NCBI GenBank assembly: GCA_018384835.1
Contig: JAHAYB010000102.1
Span: 1-15,306 of the forward strand
Direction of reading: 5' to 3'
DNA: 15,306 nucleotides
Origin: Comamonas sp.
Lineage (GTDB): Bacteria > Pseudomonadota > Gammaproteobacteria > Burkholderiales > Burkholderiaceae_C
Made by a program: the position numbers and the translations under genes. Positions 5,665 through 12,092 of the stretch are shown here, one piece after another; within the stretch, counting starts at the first letter, position 1, and each line of letters begins with the position of its first letter. The notes under the pieces are model-generated. The model was not told the origin of the DNA, did not search any database, and saw nothing but the letters and a program-made list of their open reading frames with translations.

Positions 5665-8499
5665 TTAGCAGGGGTGGTGCTCAGGCTCTGAGGACGGTTG
5701 GTGCTTGAGCCAATCGCTCAGGGCGTGCATCAGTGCGGCTTGCTCTTGTTGTAGCGCTTGCTGCGATGGGGGCGATTGTGCATCGTCCAGGGTTTGCCCT
5801 GCCTTCAGACGTTCATTCATGCTGCGGTAGCGCTGCGCCAGGCGCTGGCCGCCAATTTGGGCGCATAGCCCTTTCAAGGTGTGGCTGCTGCGCTGCGCTT
5901 GTGCCCAGTCTTGGGTGTGCAGGGCTTGGAGCAGGCGCTCTAGGTAGGGCGGCAGGTCTTGCAGCGCCGATTGCACCAGCACCACGGCCAGGCTGTGGTT
6001 GCCCCCTAGTTGGGTGAGTAGGCTGGCTGGGTCAAATAGGGGTAGTTCTTGCACCTGTGTTTGCGCTTGCGCTGGCTCCGGCGCAGGCACTTGGGGGGTG
6101 GCAGCGGGGATGGCTGCGGGGGTGGCGATAGGGTTGCTTGCCGCATTGGCCGGGGGTAGCCAGCGGGCTAGCACGCTGCTTAGTTGCGCCCAGTCAATGG
6201 GTTTGGCAACGAAGTCGTCCATGCCGCTGTCTAGGCAGCGTTGGCGGTCTTCGGCGTAGGCATCGGCAGTGACGGCAATGATGGGTAGGCGCTGCTGCGG
6301 CTGTGGGTGCTGTGGGTGCTGTGGGTCATGCGGGCTGCTGCCTGCCTTGGCCTGCTGGCTGGCCTCCCATTGGCGGATGCGGGCGGTGGCGGTGTAGCCG
6401 TCCATCACGGGCATTTGTATATCCATCAGCACGGCTGCAAAGCTGCCGGGCGGGGCTTGCTCAATGTGCTGCACGGCTTGCGCTCCGTTGTGCGCAAGGG
6501 TGCTCTCTAGCTGCAAGAGGTGCAGCATTTGCGCCATAACTTTTTGGTTAGTGGGGTTGTCTTCAACCACCAAAATATGCCCTTGTAAGGCGGGGGCTGA
6601 GGCCGGGCTGGGGGCGGGGGAGGGGCTAGGGTAGCCAGCGCTGGTGCTGGTGCTAGCGCTGCTATCGGCCTGGGTACTGGGCGGCAGTTGCTCCACTTGG
6701 GTGGTAAACCAAAATAGTGCGCCTTTGCCCGGTTGGCTGCTTACACCCGCTTCCCCCCCCATAAGGGCGGCGAGCCTGCGCACAATGCTCAAGCCCAAGC
6801 CCGTGCCGCCAAACTGGCGGGTGGTGGAGTCATCAGACTGCGTAAATGGCTGGAATAGGCGGGCTTGCTTGTCTGGGGCGATGCCGATGCCCTGGTCGCG
6901 CACCGACCAGCGTAGCAGGTGTTTATCGGGCGGCAGGGCAGGGTCGGGGGGCAGGGCGGTGGCCTCGATGCTGATACAGCCTTGGGTAGAGAATTTAATG
7001 GCGTTATCCACCAAGTTGGCCAGCATTTGGCGCAGCCGGGTCGGGTCGCCCAGGTATTGCTGCTGGGGGTGGTTGCCATGCCATTGCACCTGGCACTGCA
7101 AGCCTTTGCGGGCGGCGTTTCTGCTAAATAGGGTGTAGATGTCGCCCAGCACCCGTGCAGGCTCAAAGGGCACGGCCTCTAGCACCATGCGGTTGGCCTC
7201 GACTTTGGATAAATCCAAAATGTCGTTCAGCAAGGCCAGCAGGGTTTGCCCCGAGTCCAAAATCACGCGCACGCATTCGGCCTGCTCGGGTGGGGGCAGC
7301 GCCTGGTTTTGTAGCATTTGCGCCATGCCTAGGATGCCGTTTAAGGGCGTGCGGATTTCATGGCTCATGGTGGCCAGAAAGCGGCTTTTAGCGCGGTTGG
7401 CCGCCTCTGCCGCTTGGGTGGCTTGGTAGAACTCGGTCACGTCGGTATGAAAGCCCACGGTGTAGCCGCTGGCGGTGCGTCGCTCCAGAATTTTCATCCA
7501 ACAGCCACTGGGCAGTTGGCGCATCACTGGTTCAATCACCTGGCTGTTGCGCCTGCCTAGGCATTGCGCCAGCCATTGCTGCTCTTGGCCTTGGGCTTGG
7601 GGGTATTGGCCGTGCGCCAGGCCAAAGCGCAAGATGGCCTCAAACGTCTGCCCCTCCTCCAGCACCGGGGCGCTGAGGGCATACGCCTGGCGAAAGGGCT
7701 GATTGCACAGTAGCAGGCGGTCTTGGTCGTCAAAAATCACCAGGGCTTGGTCGGTGGTTTCAATGGCATCGCGCAAAATCATTTCGCTATCGGCCAAGCG
7801 CTGCTGGGTTTGCACCAGAGGGCTGATGTCCATAAACGTGCCGAACATGCGCTCTGGCTTGCCCGGTGCGAGCCAACTGATGACTTTGCCCCGGTTCAGC
7901 CCCCAGACCCAGTGCCCTTTGCGGTGGCGAATACGCAGCATGACTTCGCAAAACGGCTTTTGCCCCGAGAAGTGGTGCCGCAACTGCTGGCGCGAGGCTT
8001 GCCAGTCGTCCGGGTGTACCAGGGCTTTCCAGTCGCTGATGGGCATGATGGTGCCGCCCTCCCAGTCGTAGCCCAGGTGGTATTGCCAGTATTCATTAAG
8101 GCGCACGGTTTTATCTGCCACCTCCCATTCCCAGGTGGCGGCGCGGGTGCTTTCAATCAGGCTTTGCAGGTGCAGCTTTTCAACGCGCATGGCCTGGCGC
8201 TGGGTTAGCCATTGGTTTTGGTGCTGGCTCCACTGCCAATGGCGGCGCAGCAGCAGCAGGCAGCCATAGACCAGCAGGTAGAAAAACCCCCCAGCCAGCA
8301 GCAGCGGCTGGTGCCATACCAGCCCCAATACCCACAGCGCAGCCGCACAGGCCAGCAGCAACCAACCCAGCGCGGGGTGCAGCAACCAGCGGGGGTTTAG
8401 CCGCAAGTCCGCTGCATGGGTTGCATGGGTTGCATAGGCGGTATGGGCTGCGCTGGGGGGGCGCGGCGGTAGTGGCTGCTGGGGCGGCAAAGTGGGCAT
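5665..8499 (-). CDS. Hybrid sensor histidine kinase, PAS-PAS-HisKA-HATPase-REC-HPt
   Basis: A 944-aa membrane kinase. A Pro-rich N-terminus (1-30) precedes two close membrane helices (~43-62 and 66-85) joined by only a few residues, so there is almost no periplasmic sensor. Two PAS-like domains follow (~110-230, including FGTFMDISPL; ~240-355, including GFHTDVTE). HisKA carries His380 in SHEIRTPLNG. The ATPase has the N-box NLVDNAIKFS, the G1 box DQGIGIAP and the G2 box GGTGLGLSI. The receiver has Asp693 in LMDIQMPVMDG and Lys766. HPt carries His873 in SSHTLKG. Linkers are Ser/Pro/Ala-rich. ATG 8499 is chosen because AAGGAG lies 7 bases upstream. The longer frame to 8571 has no such site. The layout indicates an internal His-Asp-His relay whose final acceptor is probably the next gene, and sensing is likely cytoplasmic. 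Confidence 0.92.
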   Translation of the reverse strand: MPTLPPQQPLPPRPPSAAHTAYATHATHAADLRLNPRWLLHPALGWLLLACAAALWVLGLVWHQPLLLAGGFFYLLVYGCLLLLRRHWQWSQHQNQWLTQRQAMRVEKLHLQSLIESTRAATWEWEVADKTVRLNEYWQYHLGYDWEGGTIMPISDWKALVHPDDWQASRQQLRHHFSGQKPFCEVMLRIRHRKGHWVWGLNRGKVISWLAPGKPERMFGTFMDISPLVQTQQRLADSEMILRDAIETTDQALVIFDDQDRLLLCNQPFRQAYALSAPVLEEGQTFEAILRFGLAHGQYPQAQGQEQQWLAQCLGRRNSQVIEPVMRQLPSGCWMKILERRTASGYTVGFHTDVTEFYQATQAAEAANRAKSRFLATMSHEIRTPLNGILGMAQMLQNQALPPPEQAECVRVILDSGQTLLALLNDILDLSKVEANRMVLEAVPFEPARVLGDIYTLFSRNAARKGLQCQVQWHGNHPQQQYLGDPTRLRQMLANLVDNAIKFSTQGCISIEATALPPDPALPPDKHLLRWSVRDQGIGIAPDKQARLFQPFTQSDDSTTRQFGGTGLGLSIVRRLAALMGGEAGVSSQPGKGALFWFTTQVEQLPPSTQADSSASTSTSAGYPSPSPAPSPASAPALQGHILVVEDNPTNQKVMAQMLHLLQLESTLAHNGAQAVQHIEQAPPGSFAAVLMDIQMPVMDGYTATARIRQWEASQQAKAGSSPHDPQHPQHPQPQQRLPIIAVTADAYAEDRQRCLDSGMDDFVAKPIDWAQLSSVLARWLPPANAASNPIATPAAIPAATPQVPAPEPAQAQTQVQELPLFDPASLLTQLGGNHSLAVVLVQSALQDLPPYLERLLQALHTQDWAQAQRSSHTLKGLCAQIGGQRLAQRYRSMNERLKAGQTLDDAQSPPSQQALQQEQAALMHALSDWLKHQPSSEPEHHPC
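6292..6327. repeat. Four-copy 9-bp repeat in the hybrid-kinase receiver
   Basis: Units CTGCTGCGG, CTGTGGGTG, CTGTGGGTG and CTGTGGGTC encode a PQH-PQH-PQP tract inserted between the phospho-Asp helix and the LPIIAVTA strand of the receiver. The frame is kept. This lengthens a surface loop in a domain that is usually compact. Confidence 0.75.
8411..8455. repeat. 9-bp tandem array in the hybrid-kinase N-terminus
   Basis: Five 9-mers (GCTGCATGG, GTTGCATGG, GTTGCATAG, GCGGTATGG, GCTGCGCTG) encode the Ala-Thr-His tract AAHTAYATHATHA just before the first membrane helix. The first three copies are nearly identical and the last two degenerate. Confidence 0.7.
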
Positions 8500-8506
8500 A
8501 GGCTGG

Positions 8507-8512
8507 CTCCTT
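8507..8512 (-). promoter_or_regulatory. Ribosome-binding site fixing the hybrid-kinase start
   Basis: AAGGAG on the minus strand, 7 bases before ATG 8499. It supports this start over the upstream in-frame ATG at 8571. Confidence 0.8.
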
Positions 8513-8559
8513 GATTGATTTTTTTGCTTTGTAGTACAGCCACGTAGCATAGGGCTAGG

Positions 8560-8593
8560 CTGCCCCGGCATTGCACAACGGGGGCAGTGCCCC
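8560..8593 (-). other. Structured leader with two mutually exclusive hairpins before the hybrid kinase
   Basis: Within the 178-base gap between cheD and the kinase gene, CTGCCCC (8560-8566) pairs perfectly with GGGGCAG (8581-8587). The latter also lies inside a compact hairpin GGGGC-AGT-GCCCC (8581-8593). The two cannot form together. CTAGGC (8555-8560) is also complementary to GCCTAG (8627-8632). This resembles an attenuator-like or regulatory leader, but no known riboswitch is recognised and no U-run follows. Confidence 0.35.
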
Positions 8594-8635
8594 TAGAGGA
8601 AGTCCGTACAAATACCCATCTTGTCTGCCTAGTGC

Positions 8636-8656
8636 AGCCGCCCCTTTGGAGCGGCT
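8636..8656 (-). terminator. Hairpin downstream of cheD (no U-run)
   Basis: AGCCGC and GCGGCT form a 6-bp stem continued, after one mismatch, by CC/GG around a TTT loop, 21 bases past the cheD stop. On the transcribed strand no U-run follows. It is therefore more likely a processing, pausing or partial terminator structure between the che genes and the kinase gene than a full intrinsic terminator. Confidence 0.35.
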
Positions 8657-8677
8657 CGATGAGAGCTGCTTGATGAT

Positions 8678-9469
8678 TTAGAACAGCTCGATTTTCTTGC
8701 CTGCGCCCGTCTCTAGCCCGGCGGTTGTACCGGCTGCGCTGGCGCTGGCCGACGTTGCTAGGTGGGCACGCTGCTGCTGGGCTTGCAGCAGCGATTGCTC
8801 ATACGCACTTTCGGCCTTGACGGTGGCTATCGCCTCGGGGCGGGTGATGGCTGCGCGGCGGCAGAAGGCATCGCCAGTGTGGGGGTCTAGCACCACTTTG
8901 CGCGACCAGTTGCCGCCCAAGTCGCTAGCCAGTAGGGGGATGCCCTCGCGCTGGAGCCACTGGTGGGCAAACTCGGCATTGCGCGTGCCAATTGCCATTT
9001 GAATGGCGTTGACCACATTGCCCCCGCCAAAGGCTTTGGCCACCAGGCGCTGGGGCGCTGCACCACGGGCGTACATGGCGTTGCGCAGTACCTCCATGGC
9101 GTAGTCGCCGTGCAAGATGATGTCTTCGCTGTTATTGCGTCGGCTGCCGCTGGCTGCGCCGCTAGGGAGCAAAAAATGGTTCATCCCGGCCAGGCGCAGT
9201 TGCGGGTCAAACAGGCAGACGGCAACGCAAGAGCCAAGCAAGGTGGCAATGGGGCGCTCAGACTCCACCGCCCAGCCGCCGGGGTTGATGATGCGCGCTT
9301 GGCGTTCGAGTGTGCGCCCGGTTTGCCCCGCATCGGCCAAGGATGCCAAGGAGGCGGACAAGGGCGCAGAGGAGCGCTGAAGGCGCTGCCCTGAGCCGGT
9401 CGAAGGGCGCTGCCCTGAAGCCGAAGGCTGCTGCCCTGCTCCTGCTGGGCGCGGAGGTCTAGCGGTCAT
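8678..9469 (-). CDS. cheD: Chemoreceptor glutamine deamidase CheD
   Basis: A 263-aa protein, long for CheD (usually about 160-230). The catalytic set is present: Thr76 and Cys81 in [11 protein letters not shown], and His98 in GMNHFLLP, with the same Cys-to-His spacing of 17 as in Thermotoga CheD. The domain continues through KAFGGGNV (~145-152). CheD deamidates receptor glutamines to make methylatable glutamates and can interact with other Che proteins. The C-terminus ends KKIELF, an ending that recurs in proteobacterial CheD, after a low-complexity Ala/Ser stretch. Residues 1-55 are an extra low-complexity head built partly from the dispersed repeat. ATG 9469 is chosen because it overlaps the cheB stop by 11 bases. 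The open frame runs on to 9631 only inside cheB. Confidence 0.92.
   Translation of the reverse strand: MTARPPRPAGAGQQPSASGQRPSTGSGQRLQRSSAPLSASLASLADAGQTGRTLERQARIINPGGWAVESERPIATLLGSCVAVCLFDPQLRLAGMNHFLLPSGAASGSRRNNSEDIILHGDYAMEVLRNAMYARGAAPQRLVAKAFGGGNVVNAIQMAIGTRNAEFAHQWLQREGIPLLASDLGGNWSRKVVLDPHTGDAFCRRAAITRPEAIATVKAESAYEQSLLQAQQQRAHLATSASASAAGTTAGLETGAGKKIELF
9388..9428. repeat. Dispersed palindromic repeat, copy 2 plus degenerate tandem copy, inside cheD
   Basis: A 21-bp element with arms CCCTTCGAC and CTCAGGG lies at 9388-9408. A shortened relative with GCCTTCGG and TCAGGGC follows at 9412-9428. In the cheD frame they read RPSTGSGQ and QPSASGQ. The element keeps the frame and adds to a low-complexity N-terminal extension upstream of the conserved domain. 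Confidence 0.75.
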
Positions 9470-10601
9470 AGGCCATGATTTCTTGGGCAATGCGCTCCAG
9501 GGGGATGATTTTGTCCACCGCACCCATGTCAATGGCGACTTTGGGCATTCCGAAGACGATGCAACTGCTCTCGTCCTCGGCCACAGTACGCGCACCAGCT
9601 TGGCGCATTTGGAGCAGGCCGCGTGCGCCATCGTCGCCCATGCCGGTCATGATGATGCCCAGGGCGTTGCGCCCAGCCACCTCTGCGACCGAGCGAAACA
9701 GCACATCCACCGAAGGCTTGTGGCGGTTGACGACCGGGCCATCGCGCACCTGTACTTGGTATTGCGCCCCGCTGCGCACCAACTGCATGTGCCGCCCGCC
9801 AGGGGCAATGAGTACGCGCCCCGGTAGAACGCGGTCGCCGTTTTGCGCCTCGCTAACCTGCATGGCGCACAGGCCGTTGAGGCGCTGGGCAAACAGGGCG
9901 GTGAACTTCTCAGGCATGTGCTGCACCACGACGATGCCGCTGGTGGTGCGCGGCAGGGCGGTGAGCACGGCCTCCAGCGCCTGCGTGCCGCCGGTGGAGG
10001 TGCCAATGGCAATCACCTTATCGGTGGTGTCGTGCATGGCTTGGGCGGCTGAGGTGGCAGGGTGTGGCAGAGGGCGCAGCGCCGCCTGGGGGGTGGCGCT
10101 GCTTTGTACCTGATGAGCCTGACCAAGGGCGGTGCCCTGAGCCTGTCGAAGGGCGCTAACTGGCATTGCGCTACTAGGGCGCACCCGCCCCATATTGGCA
10201 CGCGAGGCCGCACGCACGGCAGAGGCAATGTCCTCGCCCGATTCCTGCAAAAACTGCTTGATACCTAACTGAGGCTTGGCAATGATGGCCAGCGCCCCCG
10301 CCGCCAGCGCTTGCACCGTGGTGGCTGCGCCCTCTTGCGTCAGCGAGGAGCAGACCACCACCGGCGTGGGGCGGTAGGCCATGATTTTTTTCAGGAAGGC
10401 AATGCCATCCATGCGCGGCATCTCAATGTCGGTAACGATGACATCGGGCCATTGCTGCTGCATTTTTTGCCAGGCAGCAATCGGGTCGGGGCAGGCGGCC
10501 AGCACCTCAATATCGTGGTGCTGCTCTAGCGTCTGGCGGTTGACTTGGCGCACAACGGCGGAATCATCGACAACGATGACTTTGATTTTGGCAGCAGCCA
10601 T
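9459..10601 (-). CDS. cheB: Chemotaxis response regulator methylesterase/deamidase CheB
   Basis: A 380-aa two-domain enzyme. The receiver (~6-125) has Asp14-Asp13 in VVDDSA, phospho-acceptor Asp58 in [10 protein letters not shown] and Lys109. The methylesterase domain (~193-380) has the catalytic triad Ser202 (GTSTGG), His228 (VQHMP) and Asp324 (GMGDDGA), with exactly the enterobacterial spacing of 26 and 96. CheB removes methyl groups from receptor glutamates and is activated by phosphorylation. The interdomain linker (~128-190) is long and contains the dispersed repeat (ALRQAQG, then ALGQAHQ). ATG 10601 is chosen over TTG 10610. AGGAG lies 11 bases upstream, just inside the cheR end. The stop overlaps cheD. 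The phosphate donor would normally be CheA, which is not in the window. Confidence 0.95.
   Translation of the reverse strand: MAAAKIKVIVVDDSAVVRQVNRQTLEQHHDIEVLAACPDPIAAWQKMQQQWPDVIVTDIEMPRMDGIAFLKKIMAYRPTPVVVCSSLTQEGAATTVQALAAGALAIIAKPQLGIKQFLQESGEDIASAVRAASRANMGRVRPSSAMPVSALRQAQGTALGQAHQVQSSATPQAALRPLPHPATSAAQAMHDTTDKVIAIGTSTGGTQALEAVLTALPRTTSGIVVVQHMPEKFTALFAQRLNGLCAMQVSEAQNGDRVLPGRVLIAPGGRHMQLVRSGAQYQVQVRDGPVVNRHKPSVDVLFRSVAEVAGRNALGIIMTGMGDDGARGLLQMRQAGARTVAEDESSCIVFGMPKVAIDMGAVDKIIPLERIAQEIMAYDR
10112..10154. repeat. Dispersed palindromic repeat, copy 3 plus degenerate tandem copy, inside cheB
   Basis: The 21-bp element is at 10134-10154 (arms CCCTTCGAC and CTCAGGG). A second degenerate unit at 10112-10130 reads GCCCTTGGTCAGGCTCATC on the minus strand. 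In the cheB frame they encode ALRQAQG and ALGQAHQ within the flexible linker between receiver and methylesterase domains. Confidence 0.75.
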
Positions 10602-10615
10602 GGCAGGCAATACTC

Positions 10616-11440
10616 CTAGGGCGTGCGTGGCGGCAGGCGGTAGATGGTGGGGCGCACCAGTTGCACGCGCTCGTTGATGCCGTTCAGGCTCTCGGAGTGC
10701 CCCACAATCAGATACCCACCGGGGTGCAGCTTTTGCACCAAACGCGCTACGACTTGGCGTTTGGTGTCATTGTCAAAATAAATCATCACGTTACGCAAAA
10801 AGATAACGTGAAACAGTCCAATATCAGGCAAGCTGGTATTGAGGTTGATTTGCCTAAAACGGGTGTGCTGGCGTAGCTCGGGGGCGATTAAAAAACTGCC
10901 CTCTTGGCTGCGCACCCCTTTGAGGCAGTATTTATGGCGGTAAGCATCGGGCAGGCCGCGTGTGCGCTCTAGCCAGTAGTGGCCGCGCTCGGCCTTGGCC
11001 AGCACTTGGGTGCTGATGTCAGAGCCCAAAATACGCCATGCGCCGTGGATGCCCATGCTCTCGGCCAGCACCATGGCCAGGGTGTAAATCTCTTCGCCGG
11101 TAGAGGCGGCGGCGCTCCACACCTCCAGGTTTTGGCCGCGTGGGTGGGCGGGCACGATGGCATCGCGCAGAAAGTCAAAATGCGCCGCTTCACGAAAAAA
11201 GTACGTTTCGTTGGTGGTGAGTAAATCGACCATGGTTTGGCGCTCGCCCTGGCCGCTGGGGCTGGTGACCAGTTGGTAATACTGGCCAAAGCTGCCCAGC
11301 CCCAAAGCCCGCAGGCGCTTGCCTAGGCGACCCACTAGCAGCACCTGTTTGCTATCGGCCAGGGTGATGCCCGCAATTTGATAAATCAACTGCTGAAAAC
11401 GGGCAAATTCCGCATCGGTGATGCTGCTGGAGGCAGGCAT
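10616..11440 (-). CDS. cheR: Chemoreceptor glutamate methyltransferase CheR
   Basis: A 274-aa SAM-dependent methyltransferase of normal length. The N-terminal helical domain (~8-75) is followed by [10 protein letters not shown] (~75-84) and the SAM-binding loop [17 protein letters not shown] (~107-123). Further motifs are the acidic ILGSDIS (~137-143), the beta-subdomain (~168-196), [11 protein letters not shown] (~212-222) and [14 protein letters not shown] (~239-252). It methylates receptor glutamates using SAM, opposing CheB. ATG 11440 is preferred over TTG 11446. The start is 6 bases beyond the cheW stop, and the cheB start is 14 bases after its stop, so the three are tightly coupled. The upstream receptor ends in a CheR-tethering-like pentapeptide. 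Confidence 0.95.
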   Translation of the reverse strand: MPASSSITDAEFARFQQLIYQIAGITLADSKQVLLVGRLGKRLRALGLGSFGQYYQLVTSPSGQGERQTMVDLLTTNETYFFREAAHFDFLRDAIVPAHPRGQNLEVWSAAASTGEEIYTLAMVLAESMGIHGAWRILGSDISTQVLAKAERGHYWLERTRGLPDAYRHKYCLKGVRSQEGSFLIAPELRQHTRFRQINLNTSLPDIGLFHVIFLRNVMIYFDNDTKRQVVARLVQKLHPGGYLIVGHSESLNGINERVQLVRPTIYRLPPRTP

Positions 11441-11446
11441 AGCCAA

Positions 11447-11995
11447 CTAGCCCCCATCTGCCGCAGGTGGACCCAGGGCAGGCGACTGGCTGGGCGTGGG
11501 TGCGGTCAGCAGCGCCATCTCATCGAGTGAGAGCACGCGCTGTATCGCCAACAGGATGACGAACTTGCCCGCTACCTTGCCCATGCCAGCAATAAAGTCG
11601 GCACGAATACGCGCCCCGAAAGAGGGCGCTGGCTCTATCTGGCTAGCTGGGATTTCCAGCACCTCAGAGACGGCATCCACCATGATGCCGATGTCGTGGC
11701 GCTCGGGCAGCTCGCCGGGGGTGCTGGGTTCGGACTGCGCTTCCACAATCACAATGCAGGTGCGCCGCTGCACGCTAGAGGTTTTGCCGCTAAAGCGTGC
11801 GCCCAAGTCAATCACCGGCACCACGGCACCGCGCAGGTTAATCACGCCCCGGATGAAGCCGGGCATCATCGGAATTTCCGTGAGGTTGCCGTACTCGATG
11901 ATTTCCTTGATGTTCAAAATCCCGACGGCAAACATCTCCCCCGCGACGGTAAAGGTCAGGTACTGCTGGGTATCGGGGCTGGGTGCTGTGCTCAT
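11447..11995 (-). CDS. cheW: Chemotaxis coupling protein CheW
   Basis: A 182-aa SH3-like scaffold that links receptors to the kinase CheA. The CheW fold runs from YLTFTVAGEMFAVGILNIKE (~12-31) through GVINLRGAVVPVIDLGARF (~50-68), which holds the conserved Arg, to IAGMGKVAGKFVILLAIQRVLS (~135-156). The tail after ~163 is Pro/Ala-rich and not conserved. ATG 11995 is chosen because it gives the usual ~10 residues before the first strand. The frame also allows GTG 12022, which adds nine Pro/Thr-rich residues. Neither has a clear Shine-Dalgarno. It lies 97 bases after the receptor gene, a gap largely filled by a 9-bp tandem array. Confidence 0.93.
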   Translation of the reverse strand: MSTAPSPDTQQYLTFTVAGEMFAVGILNIKEIIEYGNLTEIPMMPGFIRGVINLRGAVVPVIDLGARFSGKTSSVQRRTCIVIVEAQSEPSTPGELPERHDIGIMVDAVSEVLEIPASQIEPAPSFGARIRADFIAGMGKVAGKFVILLAIQRVLSLDEMALLTAPTPSQSPALGPPAADGG

Positions 11996-12025
11996 GGTGC
12001 TGGCTGGTGGAGTCGGTGACACAAA

Positions 12026-12079
12026 GGCTTGGTGGGCTTAATCGGCTTAATGGGCTGAGGTGGCTGGGCAGGCTACGCA
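12026..12079. repeat. Six-copy 9-bp tandem array between mcp and cheW
   Basis: Six consecutive 9-mers each begin GGCT (GGCTTGGTG, GGCTTAATC, GGCTTAATG, GGCTGAGGT, GGCTGGGCA, GGCTACGCA). They occupy 54 of the 97 bases between the receptor stop and the cheW start. No promoter or terminator is evident in the gap, so the array may simply set intercistronic spacing. Confidence 0.75.
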
Positions 12080-12092
12080 AGCGCAAGCAAGC

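Noticed and set aside
9470..9631. Longer CheD start inside cheB
   Set aside because: The added residues are an out-of-frame reading of the CheB catalytic domain. ATG 9469 overlapping the cheB stop is the natural coupled start.
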